Below are positions 1 through 10,950 of a DNA stretch of 64,000 nt, piece by piece. Origin of the DNA: Eucalyptus grandis (lineage: Eukaryota; Streptophyta; Magnoliopsida; Myrtales; Myrtaceae). The notes under the pieces are model-generated. The model made no database searches. It was not told the origin of the DNA and worked only from the letters and a program-made list of their open reading frames with translations. Positions within the stretch are counted from its first letter, which is position 1, and each line of letters starts with the position of its first letter. The DNA is taken from contig NC_052616.1 in the NCBI RefSeq assembly GCF_016545825.1, positions 11,036,001-11,100,000 on the forward strand, read 5' to 3'. The position numbers were made by a program, and so were the translations under genes.

Positions 1-502
1 AGCAGCCACTCAGCTCCATGCATTTTCTGACACCAATTGGGTGAGCGACCGGACAAACCGTCGCTCTATCACCAACCAAATCTCATCTCTTGGTAATCTC
101 GCAAGCAATGAACTATGACTTTTTCCAGCACCGAAGCAAAATACAAGTGTCTTGCGGATACAACGGCGGAGTTAATGTGGCTTGAATATCTTCATCGGGA
201 TCTTCATGTACAACCACCCAAGCCGCCACTCTTTGGTGCGATAACTTATCTACCATCTACTTATCCACAAATCTCATTTTTCATGCTTGAACCAAACATG
301 TGGAAATTGATTATCATTTCATTCCGGAACGCATTTCTGGGAAACAATTGGTAGTCTACTACATTTCTACCAAAGAACAAACTATCGATATCTTCATTAA
401 AGGCTTGCCTACTAGTTGGTTCCTTAAGGCTTGCCTACTTGTCGATTCCTTCAATTGTGGTTTGAGCTAATGGTTCACCCTCACCATTAGCTTACGAGGG
501 GA
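1..502 (+). mobile_element. Ty1/copia 3' internal remnant (RNase H)
   Basis: This is the last part of a copia polyprotein. From 115 the translation reads through a recognisable RNase H segment (SSTEAKYKCLADTTAELMWL), and the conserved downstream pieces (a FHARTKH-like motif, then DIFIKGL) follow in shifted frames up to about 410. Several indels therefore break the frame. The segment runs into a purine-rich tract (GAGGGGA just before 503) and an LTR. The element continues off the left edge of the window. It is the paralogue of the copia tail split around 10,884-10,958 and 13,438-13,460. Confidence 0.8.
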
Positions 503-743
503 TGTTAAGGGAAGAAAATATTCAAGAAATATTTAGAGAATATTTGTTATTCCGTTACCTTTTGTATTTTATCTCTTAGAGTCCTTTATATAAATAGTAT
601 TTGCAACACAATTATGTATAGAAAAAAAGGAATAAAATTTTATTCCCTAATATCTAATTCTTCACTAAGTCTTATGGCTCCCTCATATATCTACTGCAAT
701 TACAGTAGTTTCCTTCGCATTTATTGAAATTAAGTATTTTACG
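503..743 (+). repeat. Copia 3' LTR, unit A
   Basis: The LTR begins TGTTAAGGGAAGAAAATATT after a purine tract. It is closely similar along its whole length to the LTRs at 5835-6076 and 13,461-13,704. It contains a TATA-like TTATATAAATAG and ends near a TTTTA motif. The right boundary is approximate, because the flanking host sequence is itself duplicated. Confidence 0.75.
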
Positions 744-1046
744 TCTTGTAAACCAATCGATTGTATCGTTTAGGTCATATATAATTCAATCCAAACTAAC
801 AAACTGAACTAAAATTTAAAATTTGTTGATTTGAAGAGGTAATTTTAGAAAACCAGTTCACAAATCGAATTAGATTGAAATTAAGCAATTTGGTTCAATT
901 TTTCTATTTTTTGCCAAACCAAACCAAGCCGCCGAGCCAAAGTACTTTTTTATTTTATAATAGTAGTTTCTATATTTATAGTAGGAGAAAGGTAGGAGTA
1001 GGTGAAAAAAATTAAACGGAGGAGAATTTTTTATTTTTTTTTGGGT

Positions 1047-1400
1047 TTAATACTATAAAAGACTCTAAATTGATATATCTATGATAAATTAATTCTAAAT
1101 TAATTTTTAACCACAAAAAAATCCTACATTGATATACCTATGACAAATTTACCCCAAACTAATTTTTTTATCATAAAAAATATCAAATCGATACATCTCT
1201 AACAAATGAATTATAAAATTCTAACCTAGTACACTTGTAACGTATTATCTAACTTGGTAATTTGATGATAAAATTTACTAGAAATTAATAGAGGGTGAAT
1301 TTATCGCTAAAGTATCAATTTGAGTTTCTTATGGTCAAAAAATTAATTTGCAGTAAATTTATTATGGGTGTCTCAATTTGAGGTTTTTCATAATATTAAC
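1047..1400. mobile_element. Foldback MITE, unit A copy
   Basis: The element is AT-rich with imperfect terminal inverted repeats of about 50 bp: TTAATACTATAAAAGACTCT at the left end, and a right end whose reverse complement reads TTAATATTATGAAAAACCTC. The interior repeats a roughly 70-bp unit (CAAATTGATACACCTATGACAAATT-like) forwards in the left arm and inverted in the right arm. Related copies lie at 14,009, 45,053 and 47,931. The third, remnant unit near 18.2 kb lacks it, so it inserted after that unit diverged. Confidence 0.6.
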
Positions 1401-1729
1401 TTTTTTTAAAAGAAACAAAGGAGATTGAAAAATAAGTCTAAAAGGGGAAAAAAGGTAAGCGCACAAGGGAAAAAAAAGGAAGAAAGAGAGGGGGGAGAAT
1501 TACGTTGCTTTCTTCCTGATTTTCATGGATTCTTTACGCTCGTGATTAATTCAATTCGATTTGATTTCAAACCATGCACATGTAGATCTTCACATAAACA
1601 TAGTTCAATGTTGGCCACAGATCATTAGAAAATCCACACATTGTACATGTAGATCTCCAAACAAACATCCATATTTGGCTACAGATCATCAGAGAGTTTA
1701 TGCCTTGAGTTCGTGAATGAAATTGAAGA

Positions 1730-3117
1730 AACCTTCTCTTTCATCATTTTCACCATGCAGCTCGCTGTCGGCCTAACCAGGGTCGACTCGTCGAAACACG
1801 ACCTCGCTAGTCCAATCAGAGCCCTCGCTCTTCCACGTTGAAATCGCCTCTCAATCTTGGATCCACCATGTTCGTCACCTCACTAACATCCATACGATCG
1901 ACATCCTTAGTCATATGAGCTGCCATCGAGGCCAAGACCAGTCCCTTGTCCGCGCGAAACGCCTCCAAACCAGTCACGAGCTCGAGGACCAAGATGCCGA
2001 AGCTATAGATGTCATTCTTCTTCGAGGCTATCCCTGTCCTCAAGTATGCCGGATCGGTGTAGCCCGGAGAACCCATGATAATATTCTTTCTCCTAACATA
2101 AGGAGATGATGAAGGCAACGATGAGGGCGGCGGTATCATAGAGGAGAAGCCCATTTTCGCGGATCCGAAGTCGCAGAGCTTGCAATCGGAGTCGCCGTCC
2201 AGTAAAACATTGGAGGATTTGATGTCGCCATGGATGATGTGGAGGGTGCATCTTTCATGGAGATGTTCGATCGCTTGCGCAAGTTGGAAGGCGACCTTCA
2301 CGCGGCTCTTCCATGGGAGAGTCGAGCGCTTATTGCTGCCGCTGCCGTGGAGGCGTTCATGGAGTGTTCCGCCAGAGACGTATTCGAATATAAGCGCGCC
2401 TTGATCTTCATGAGCCGGGATGAAACTTAAATTAGTTACTGACAAAAATTTTCTTATAGTAATTTACTAATTTTCGATGACATGATATTTATTTAATATT
2501 ACTGAGAAAATCATTCTTGCTAATGGTGGTAGGATTACTATATGATTATATACGATCAACATATACTTATAAAATGGCAAAATATAGCTGAAATTGAAAT
2601 GCACAACTGTCAAAATCTCAACCTTGTTCGTGGAAATGATTTTCTTCCGATTCAAAGCAATGAAGTTTGACAAATATTTTCATATCTTGGTAGTTGAATA
2701 TAAACTAGGCGCACAAAGGAGCGACATGCCAACCTGCATCATCGCAATAGCCGAGGAGCCTGACGATGTTCTCGTGCTCGAGCTGAAGCAGCACGTCCAG
2801 CTCCTGCTTGAAGGCCATGCTAAGCCGCTCTCCCCGCCGCAGTGGACCTTGACGGCTGCTGTGGCGGCGGTGGAGCCTCCTCCGCAGCCGGGGAAACGCC
2901 CCATGTACACGGTGCTGAACCCGCCTTCTCCAACCACCTCCGAGAAGCACCCCGTGATCCTCTCGATCTCTCCCCACTCCCACCTCTTCACTGCCGTCTC
3001 TGCCGTGTCGCCGCACCTTCCCGAGCAACCCTCCCCTGCATCGGCGTGGACGGCGGCTCTGTCGGAGCCGCGTCGCCTGTTCAGCAGCTTGGAGCGGAGG
3101 AACTTCACGATACCCAT
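1730..3117 (-). pseudogene. RLK pseudogene, copy A (At1g33260-like)
   Basis: Exon 1 runs from ATG at 3115-3117 down to about 2745, and exon 2 from about 2412 down to about 1730. The sequence is nearly identical to the intact gene at 14.66-16.10 kb. Two lesions are visible. A 1-bp deletion near 2832 (CTCCCCGCC where copy B has CTCCGCCGCC) throws exon 1 out of frame just after the VAIK-like lysine. A second 1-bp deletion near 1830 (CTCGCTCTTCC against CTCGCCTCTTCC) replaces the C-terminal lobe by ERGL and a stop. The kinase motifs themselves ([21 protein letters not shown]) survive. It is most likely a recent pseudogene. Sequencing error is the alternative, but two independent losses make that less likely. 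Confidence 0.85.
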
Positions 3118-3283
3118 AATTGCAGATCTGCGATTCAGATCGAGTCAACTCCCTTCTTGGGCTGCTGTTGCTTTTTAAGAGGGGAAGAGTCGGTGAATTA
3201 AGAAGTGTACTTTATGGTCGCTAGCTACCGGTGCGGCTCGTCGCAGTGGTTTGGTGCGGGTCAAAGAAAAGAAGCGAAGAGGC

Positions 3284-3304
3284 GAGAGAGAGAGAGAGAG
3301 AGAG
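3284..3304. repeat. (GA)n microsatellite
   Basis: A run of about ten GA units lies upstream of kinase copy A. An equivalent, shorter run lies upstream of copy B at 16,272-16,289. Confidence 0.9.
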
Positions 3305-3838
3305 GTGGGGCCAAAGGACAAAAAGCGCGTACTAGCTATGAGACAATGAAGATCGATGGATGGATACGCTGTTTTTGAAATCCCTTGACACGACGAGAGG
3401 AGGACAGCAGCACGCGCACGTCCGCTTTGTTTTACCAGCATCCTTGTCTTTTTTCTTTAGGTTTTCATGGGTTCGGTGGGTGTCAAGAATCGGACTGGCG
3501 GGATGAGAGTCGGAAGGTGGTGTCCTTGAAGCTTCTTGATTCAGATCAGAGGGGACTTCATGGGGTTGTTAGGGCACATTTTGACTCACAATTTTCTTTA
3601 AACCAAAGCGTAATTGTCTGTGCATAATTCTATATGAATTGAAACTTTCGTATCTATTTGCTTTGTGATTATTGGGACGCATGTTATGTTATCTTGTCAT
3701 AGATTGTCATAAATTAAATTGAATTTTTAAAGTGATGGGTTTGTTGGCAGGAACCTCATGGGAACGTAGACACGCTGCTTTGTTGATGCTAGACGAGTAA
3801 TTCTGAGTGTACGATCACGGAAGGTGGCTACAAATGTT

Positions 3839-5107
3839 GTCCGAAGTAGGGGTGAGCATGGTCCGGGTTGGTCCGGGCCACCCCCTAACCCTAGGACCAA
3901 CCCGTATAGTGTCGGTCCTCAATTTTTAGGACCGAGGACCGACCCTACTGAGCTTGGGACCAAGGACCAGACCGACCCAATGGGTTCGGTCAGGTTCCAG
4001 GGTCAACCCGGGACCGATCGATAATTTATTTCATCTTGTTTTTTATACTCCCTAAAAAAGTAAACCTACAAATTCAAATTACACATACATCGACAATGCG
4101 GTATTATGCAACTAAACTATAAATACCAATACAAGATCTCAAATGAAGCACAAAGTAGATATCACTAGTCAAGTTGTGTTTGGAAAGCAAGGGCAAGGGC
4201 CGAGCATTAGGGTTTCTAATTAGGGCTTCTTCTTTTTTCCTTTTGATTTACTCGGCGATAAGTGAGGCGGCGGCACGAGTGGCGAGCGCAAGCGTCAAGT
4301 GTCGAGTGGGGTGAGCGTCAACGGCAAGCGGCAAGCGTTTAGTGAGGCCAGCGGCAAGCGGCGAGCATTGAGCGAGACTAGCGGCGAGTGGTGAGTGGCG
4401 AGCGTTTAGCGAGGCCAGCAACGAACAGCAAAGGGGCGAGTGGTGAGTGGCGGCGGCGCGCACGGTCAAGGTGAGCGGCGCGGGCAACCGAGAGGCGAGC
4501 GGGATGTTGCTACTTTTGATTTTGGCAAATTGAAGAACAAAGAAGACAAAATGGAAGAGAATGTACTTTTTAGGGAAGAAAGTCGTGAGGAGATTTACGG
4601 CATAAACTTCGCGCCATTTTGGACGTCGCGAGTCCATGACTATGAGGAGTCCTTGGTCCTCACGGTGAAGAATGTACTATGGAGTCTAGACTGTGGAGGA
4701 GGAGGCCGTGAAGACCTTTACGGCGTAAACTTCACGCCTTTTGGAATTGGATGCCGTCTGTCCATGATTATGAGCATGAGGAGTCAACAACTTTAACATC
4801 ATTTTACTTAGGTTTGAATATATAAAAGAATTATATATAATATAATATAACATAAATTTTACTTAGGTTTGAATATATAAAAGAATTATAAATAATATAA
4901 TATAATATAATATACAGGGTTGGTCCAGGGTTGGACCGACCCAAAACTCTCAGGACCGAGGACCAACCCGCACAGTGTTGGTCTTGGAATTTCAGGACCA
5001 AGGACCGACCCAGTCCCCTTGGGAACCGGACCAGGACCGGCAGGGTTGGGCCGGTCCAGGGTCGGTCCAGGGTCGACCCTAAACCGTTGCTCACCCCTAG
5101 TCCGAAG
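3839..5107. mobile_element. Non-autonomous hAT element 1 with TSD
   Basis: The element proper spans 3847-5099 (1253 bp). Its ends are TAGGGGTGAGCATGG and, at the right, GTTGCTCACCCCTA. It is flanked by a perfect 8-bp target duplication GTCCGAAG at 3839-3846 and 5100-5107. TIRs starting (T/C)AGGGG and 8-bp TSDs are typical of hAT transposons. The subterminal regions repeat GGACCGAGGACCGACC-like motifs many times, and the centre (4256-4450) is a GC-rich GGCGAGCG-type low-complexity block. No transposase domain is visible. The corresponding place in kinase unit B (about 17,270) is empty, so insertion followed the A/B duplication. Confidence 0.9.
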
Positions 5108-5834
5108 AATAGGAAAAAATGGGAAGTGGTTAGGACTCTAAAAAAAAAGGATTTTAGCCGATAATCCGTTCTCGTGATGAAATTGTCGGTCGGTCAAAGC
5201 AAGGTTGCTTGCTTGCTACTTCGGTTCAAAGCTCATATGATAAAAAAACGGGAGCAGCATTATCAACTTGAAAAACGTGGGTGTTGTCTCTGTGGACCAC
5301 TCACTCGGGTTGGGGAACTTCTCTCAATTGGCATCCGATTACGTTTCTGGTGCTTTTCTAATTTTGAACGATCTTACTTCGATTGGGATAATAACACAAG
5401 TGTTTCCTAAATTCAGCATAATATTGGTCCAAATGTAGTCTCGAACATTTAATCCATTTAGCGTGGTCCCTCAATTTTTTATATATGTTCAGTTGAGTCA
5501 TTTAGTTATATGAAAATATCAAATATTGTTCTTTTATTAATTCAAATTCAAGGAAAATATTGAGCATTTTCATATAGTTTGGGGATTAAATTGAATATGT
5601 ATAAAAAATTTATAGACCACATTGAAAATATTAAAAATTTAGAGATTACAGAACATATTGTGTCGAAGTTTATAGGTTATTTGTTTCATGTTCTCACTTC
5701 AATTTATTTTTTCCAGCATTTTAAAAACAAGACCAATCGGTATAATCAGGATCGATCGATCAATCGAGTACTAACCTATCCTCCATTCCGATTCAAAATC
5801 TTTGGTCGGTGGTGGTTGAAACCAATCAAGCATC

Positions 5835-6076
5835 TGTTGGTAAGGGAAGAAAATATTCAACTAATATTTAGGGAATATTTGTTATTCTGTCACATTTTGT
5901 ATCTTATCTCTTAGAGTCCTTTATATACATTGTATTTGCAACACAATTACATACTGGAAAAAGGAATAAAATTTTATTCCCTAGAACCTAATTCTTCACT
6001 GAGTCTCACGGCTCCCTCATGTATCAATTGCGATTGCAGTAGCTTCCTTTACATATAATGAAATTAAGATTTTAAG
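5835..6076 (+). repeat. Copia 5' LTR (element between units A and B)
   Basis: The LTR starts TGTTGGTAAGGGAAGAAAAT and matches the LTRs at 503 and 13,461. It is followed two bases later by a primer-binding site, which fixes it as the 5' LTR and the element orientation as plus. Confidence 0.85.
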
Positions 6077-6077
6077 T

Positions 6078-6090
6078 TGGTATCAAAGCA
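6078..6090 (+). other. Copia primer-binding site
   Basis: TGGTATCAAAGCA matches the usual plant copia PBS complementary to initiator tRNA-Met (TGGTATCAGAGC) with one mismatch. It directly follows the 5' LTR. Confidence 0.85.
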
Positions 6091-6327
6091 TCTTTGACGA
6101 ATGCCTCACCCATCCATGTTTGAAGAAACATTATCTTCTTCATTTTTATCAACACCACCATTAATGTTATCACGACCGTCTCAAGTAACCCCACTTTCAT
6201 GTCACCACCAAGTATTGGGAACAAGCTAACTGGGACAAACTTTCTGATCTAGAAAGCACAAATCTTGCCATATTGACACGCTGCCTACTTGCTGTCCATT
6301 CTAAATGGTACCAAACCTTAGCTGGAG

Positions 6328-7250
6328 GAGACTGTTGGAGAAATCTTTCCAGAATATTTTGAAGCTGACAAAACGTTTCTATCAGTCTAGTCTGAATAAG
6401 TACAGACCTTTTGTTTAGAGTCTGAAGACTTTTAGATCACCAGACTCAAGACTCAATACTCAAGACTCAAGACTATTCTCATTGACAGTTTTTCTAATCC
6501 AGTAACGAAAACAATCTAGAGTCAAAATATTTGGTTGAGGATTTGGTCTTATCCTCTGGAGAAGATCTCTTGGCTGGATAAATATAACGGATTCTTTTAT
6601 TCGTAATCAAGATCGTTTGAAGATCCGATGGTCGACGAAATATTCTTGAAAGGTTCTATTCTTAGAAACCAAGATCCTGATTGTATGGGCGAACATGATT
6701 GATGGGTTATCGTCAGGTTCCTTTAATAGCTCGAATGATCTTCTTGATTGATTCCGTCCAACGGGTAGATTGGAAGAATTCCTTTGGTAAGTGCCAACGG
6801 ATATGATGGCATAAAGGAGTATAAAATGAAGACATTCTAGTTGCTTTAGTGCATGATCGATAGAGAAATTCCAGAGTCTAAAGTACCTTGATTATCAGTC
6901 AATACATTTTGAGCAAAATTGTACACACAAAGAGTGTCTATACTTAGTGATACCTTGAGCGAGTGTGGTAGATCATCTACACCGAGAAAGCAAGGGAGAA
7001 CAACACTGTAACATCTTTTTGTTCATAGTGGAATCCAGCCAATAGGCTGTCAGTGCAGAAGAGTGGACGTAGGCTTGACATAAGCCGAACCACTATAAAC
7101 CGCGTGTTCAATTTTCTCTTCTCTCGCCTTACTTTGATTATCGTTTGTCTCAAATCTATCAACTGTCTAGTATTGTGCAATTATCGAGAAAAAACCTTTA
7201 TATACCTATTCACCCCCCCTCTAGGTACTTATACTAGCTATATCAGAGAC
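6328..7250. mobile_element. Solo LTR of a second copia family, TSD GAGAC
   Basis: The LTR is 6333-7245 (913 bp). It begins TGTTGGAGAAATC and ends TATATCA, the canonical TG...CA termini. It is flanked by a perfect 5-bp duplication GAGAC (6328-6332 and 7246-7250). The host gag reading resumes exactly after the duplication. A pyrimidine-rich end (CACCCCCCCTCTAGG) is typical of plant copia LTRs. Without internal sequence or a second LTR, it is a product of LTR-LTR recombination. Confidence 0.9.
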
Positions 7251-8723
7251 TGTCAAGGAGACTGCACCAAGAGAGGCTATTAAGCTGATGATCAACCAAC
7301 GTTTGAAAATTAGAAATTTCGAGAGTACATTACCTTGGCTTAGATCCTCCATTCGTCGACTGCTCCAATAGTTGCTCAATTGACGAGTCACCCATCAATG
7401 GCAAGTGTTTGGAAGTATCTTGCGAACTCATAGGCTGCTCAATTAATTGCTCACACGTCTATCGTATGGCTCCAGCTTCAATCACTCTCAAAAGGTTACT
7501 AATCTATCACAGAATTCCTACAATAAGCCAACAGCCTCATAGACCAGTTAGATGCTATTGGTGAGCCATTATCTATTAATGAATATCATACTCAATTGTT
7601 TCGTGGTTTGGGTGCTAAATTTCAAGGTCTTAACACTGCAATTTCCGTTTTAACTCAAACCGAGTCCTTGACAAAGGACCAACTTCATGCCTTAATTCTT
7701 AATCACAAGGGAAGGCTAGAGCAAGTATAGATAACAAATAATTAGCCCCCCTCAATGGCTTTTCACACCAGCCAAGGACCACCTCTTTCTCAACTAACTT
7801 GTCATGAGTCCAACAAGTTCCATGTAGATTTTAATCAATCTAGGATTTTTTTTTTTAGAATATCCAATGGTTGTGGCTCACATTATGGAATTAGAAATCG
7901 TAGGAAACACCGCAACAGAGGAGGCCCATTATATTAGCTTTGTAGCAATCAAGGCTATAGGACCAATACATGTTACCACTTTGTTGGATCAGTCCAACCT
8001 GTACAAGCCTATTTGATGAGTTTGAATTCACTACCATAGTATTTGCCGCCATCAAGTTCGCCATATGCTCTCACATATTCGGCATGGTTTATTGACTCAA
8101 GTGCTATGCATCACATTATGGACGATTTTCTGGGACTTACAAGTGTTACTCCATATTCAGGTCAAAATCAACTTGTTGTGGATGACAAAATCTCCTTACC
8201 AATCACCCACACAGGCACACTTGTCTCCTCTTTTATGTCCTTTATACTTTGTCAAATTTTAATCATACCTAGAATCACTAAAAACTTTCTCTCCATGTCT
8301 CAGTTTGCACTTGATAACTATTGTGTTTTCCAATTTGATTCAAACTCATTTGTTGCCATGTCTACTAAAAATGGTCAGGAAATCCTCCACGACGTGCATG
8401 ACAATGGGCTTTACCGCGACACCCTTCCATGTGGCCACTTTTCCACATCTCCTGCGTCAGTTGCTTCTCTCACTTTGTGGCATAACCGCTTGGGACATGC
8501 CACCACCAACTGGCTTGTGCATCTTCTCAATTCATCCAACATTAGTTTTAGTCATTCTTTATCTTTAGTCTATAAGACGTGTGCTATGAATAAAAATTAC
8601 CATCATAGTCATTATCCTACTTTATCCAGGTCAAAACAACCTTTGGAATTGATTCACTTTGATATTTGAGATCCCTCTCCTATTATTTCATTCAATGAAA
8701 ATAGATAATATATTTGTATTATT

Positions 8724-10883
8724 GATGACGCCCAGTAATTCTCCAATTAATTATAAAAATTAATTTAATTTAGGAATAAATCCTAAAATTACCAATAAAT
8801 TAATTCGGCACAAATTAGTGTTCAAATATTTAAACGAACTGCACGATAATAATCAATATAAAATTCCGATCACCGGCCATCCTTGTTTAATTTTTGAAAA
8901 ATAAATAATTAATTAAATAATTACAAAAATTAATTATTAAATAGTAATAAATTCAATTTAGGCTCGTAATGCCTAAATGGAAGCCAAGACAAGTCCGGAA
9001 ATTTCTAAGACTCATTCAAGAAATAATAGGGCTTGTCTACTTGCTAAGTACACTAACTATTTGTCTAACATGCATAGGTAAATCCCTAATTTAATTATTC
9101 TAATATAATCTATCCACTTAATTGCACATAATTAAATCTAATCAACTCTAAGCATCATTAGCAAACTAAGCAAGAATTGGTGAACAAAACTCACCCGTTT
9201 AACAATCTGTTCGGATTAAAACGTCGAGAATATCGTGGGGGTCGCTTTTCCCCAAAGCGAACCTAGGTTTCGAGCCTTAGAACCACCTCAAAACGGGCCC
9301 GGCAACCTCTATGATACTCACTTCTTCAACTGCTAGTCTAGATCGAGAAGGGGTTGTTTGGTGTTGGTTGAGACGGTGATGGACCGGGATGAGCGAGAGG
9401 AGGCCAAACCGAGGCAAATCGGCGGTCGAACGGGCTCCAACGACGGTTCGGGATGTTGGACAAAGGTAGACAAGGCTGCTGGATGGTGAGAGGAGGCGAG
9501 AGGGGCGGACGTTGCAAGCAGCTCTCGCGCGGGCGGTGGCACACACGAACGGCAACGGCATGGCGGCGTGAAGTGGCGACGACATTCCAACGTGTGACAG
9601 GCTGCAACTAGTTCTACTCTGGCTTGCTGGCGTCGCACAAAGCAAATGGAGGGAGAGAGAAGTGGGGTGGACGGCAGCCTTAGAGGAGAGGAAGAGAGAG
9701 AGCAAATATGGGGGCCTACCATCCTTAATTTCCACATTTTTGTCCCCTTTTAGCTTGTCCATCAAGCCAATGTTTTATGGCTGTCATTGAGCCACCAAAA
9801 CACTCTCCATAACCTCTTGAAATGGTCCAAAAATCATAAGGAATGGGGGCACACAAATTTGCAAGCAATTGGCTTCGACTGATCTTAATCTCACCTTCAA
9901 TTCAATATCATATGGCCTTTATAAATTCAATTGACATCTCAATATTCCAATTGATATTTTTCCTTACCTATGGATCCATCTCGCATCTTCATTTTGCGAC
10001 CAAAATGATCTTCGGCCTTTTTCTAAACAAAAACAGTCCTAAGCCAACTTTTCCCCAAAAAGTCTCGGTTTGCAGAAAAATCTTCTGAGACTAAGCCGAC
10101 GTTTCTAGAATTTATTATGATATCACAGAATCTTCAATTTCTGAAATCGGACTCAAATTGACGGTTAATTTCACTCAAACGCATTTTTAGCATGACCTAG
10201 GCTACCGAGTAGTTTCCGAAAAATTTTAGTGCAAATGACTCGTGGTCGATTTTTTTCGAGCTACAATGAACCCACTCGACTCATTGATGACTCTCGGTTG
10301 TCATGAAAATCTCAAGGATTTAAATATGACCACGGGGTACCAAAACGATAGAGAAATCAAACTAGTATCAGTCGACAAGAATTTTCCAATTTAGTGGAGT
10401 CACCCATGATCAGCCACACATCTCCATCGAATCGACCTATCTCTGATCTCAATTCGATTTTTAACTGTACCGCAATAGCTTCTAAAGATATGCAAGGTCG
10501 AGAAGTCAATTTCTGGTTGAATTTTCAAGTCTATTGCCTTAAAATTCCTTAATAACTTCTTTGAATAGTCTAGTTATCCTAAGAGTGATCAGCTTTGAGA
10601 ACAACCCTATAGGCGCATTAATGAAATGTCCAATTTATTCAGTAGAAAACATGACTGAAAATCTAGGATGTCACACCACCCATGTGGTGACGTCGCTGGC
10701 TTGAGCTCCCTCCTTCTCATGAAAAGGGAAGAGTTTGAATCCAGAGGTGTCGCTAGTGGTCTTAAGTACGGTGTCGTGATGGTGGGTCCTACACTAGCAC
10801 CACTCCGGGTTTACCTCACTAGCTACCGGCTGTATAGGAGTTCCTGGATCACCAAAAAAAAAAAAAAAAACTGGGATGTCACA
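8724..10883 (-). mobile_element. Gypsy-type LTR in reverse orientation
   Basis: On the minus strand the block begins TGTGACATCCTAG (10,883 inwards, after removing the SINE) and ends near TGGGCGTCA at about 8727, giving TG...CA termini. The first several hundred bases are clearly homologous to plus-strand sequence starting TGTGACAGTCTAATTTTC at 53,752. No gag or pol domain is present, so it is a solo or truncated LTR of roughly 2 kb. The left flank is copia integrase and the right flank copia RNase H, so the insertion came with loss of the intervening copia RT. Assignment to gypsy rests on LTR length and the TGTGACATCC start, and is inferred. Confidence 0.6.
10666..10883 (+). mobile_element. 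tRNA-derived SINE with poly(A) and TSD
   Basis: The SINE body is 10,676-10,873. An A-box-like stretch (GTGACGTCGCTGGCTTGAG) lies near its 5' end and a B box (GAGTTTGAATCC) about 50 bp further on, then a 17-base A tract at 10,854-10,870. It is flanked by direct repeats GGATGTCACA at 10,666-10,675 and 10,874-10,883. RNA polymerase III boxes, an A tail and a TSD together define a SINE. It sits at the outer edge of the gypsy-type LTR. Confidence 0.8.
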
Positions 10884-10950
10884 GATATCTTCACTAGAGA
10901 CTTGCCTCTTCGCCGGTTCCTTCAATTGCGGTCTGAGCTAGTGGTTCACC

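Noticed and set aside
9277..9765. 162-aa minus-strand open frame
   Set aside because: Falls inside the GC-rich part of the gypsy-type LTR; no retroviral or host domain visible.
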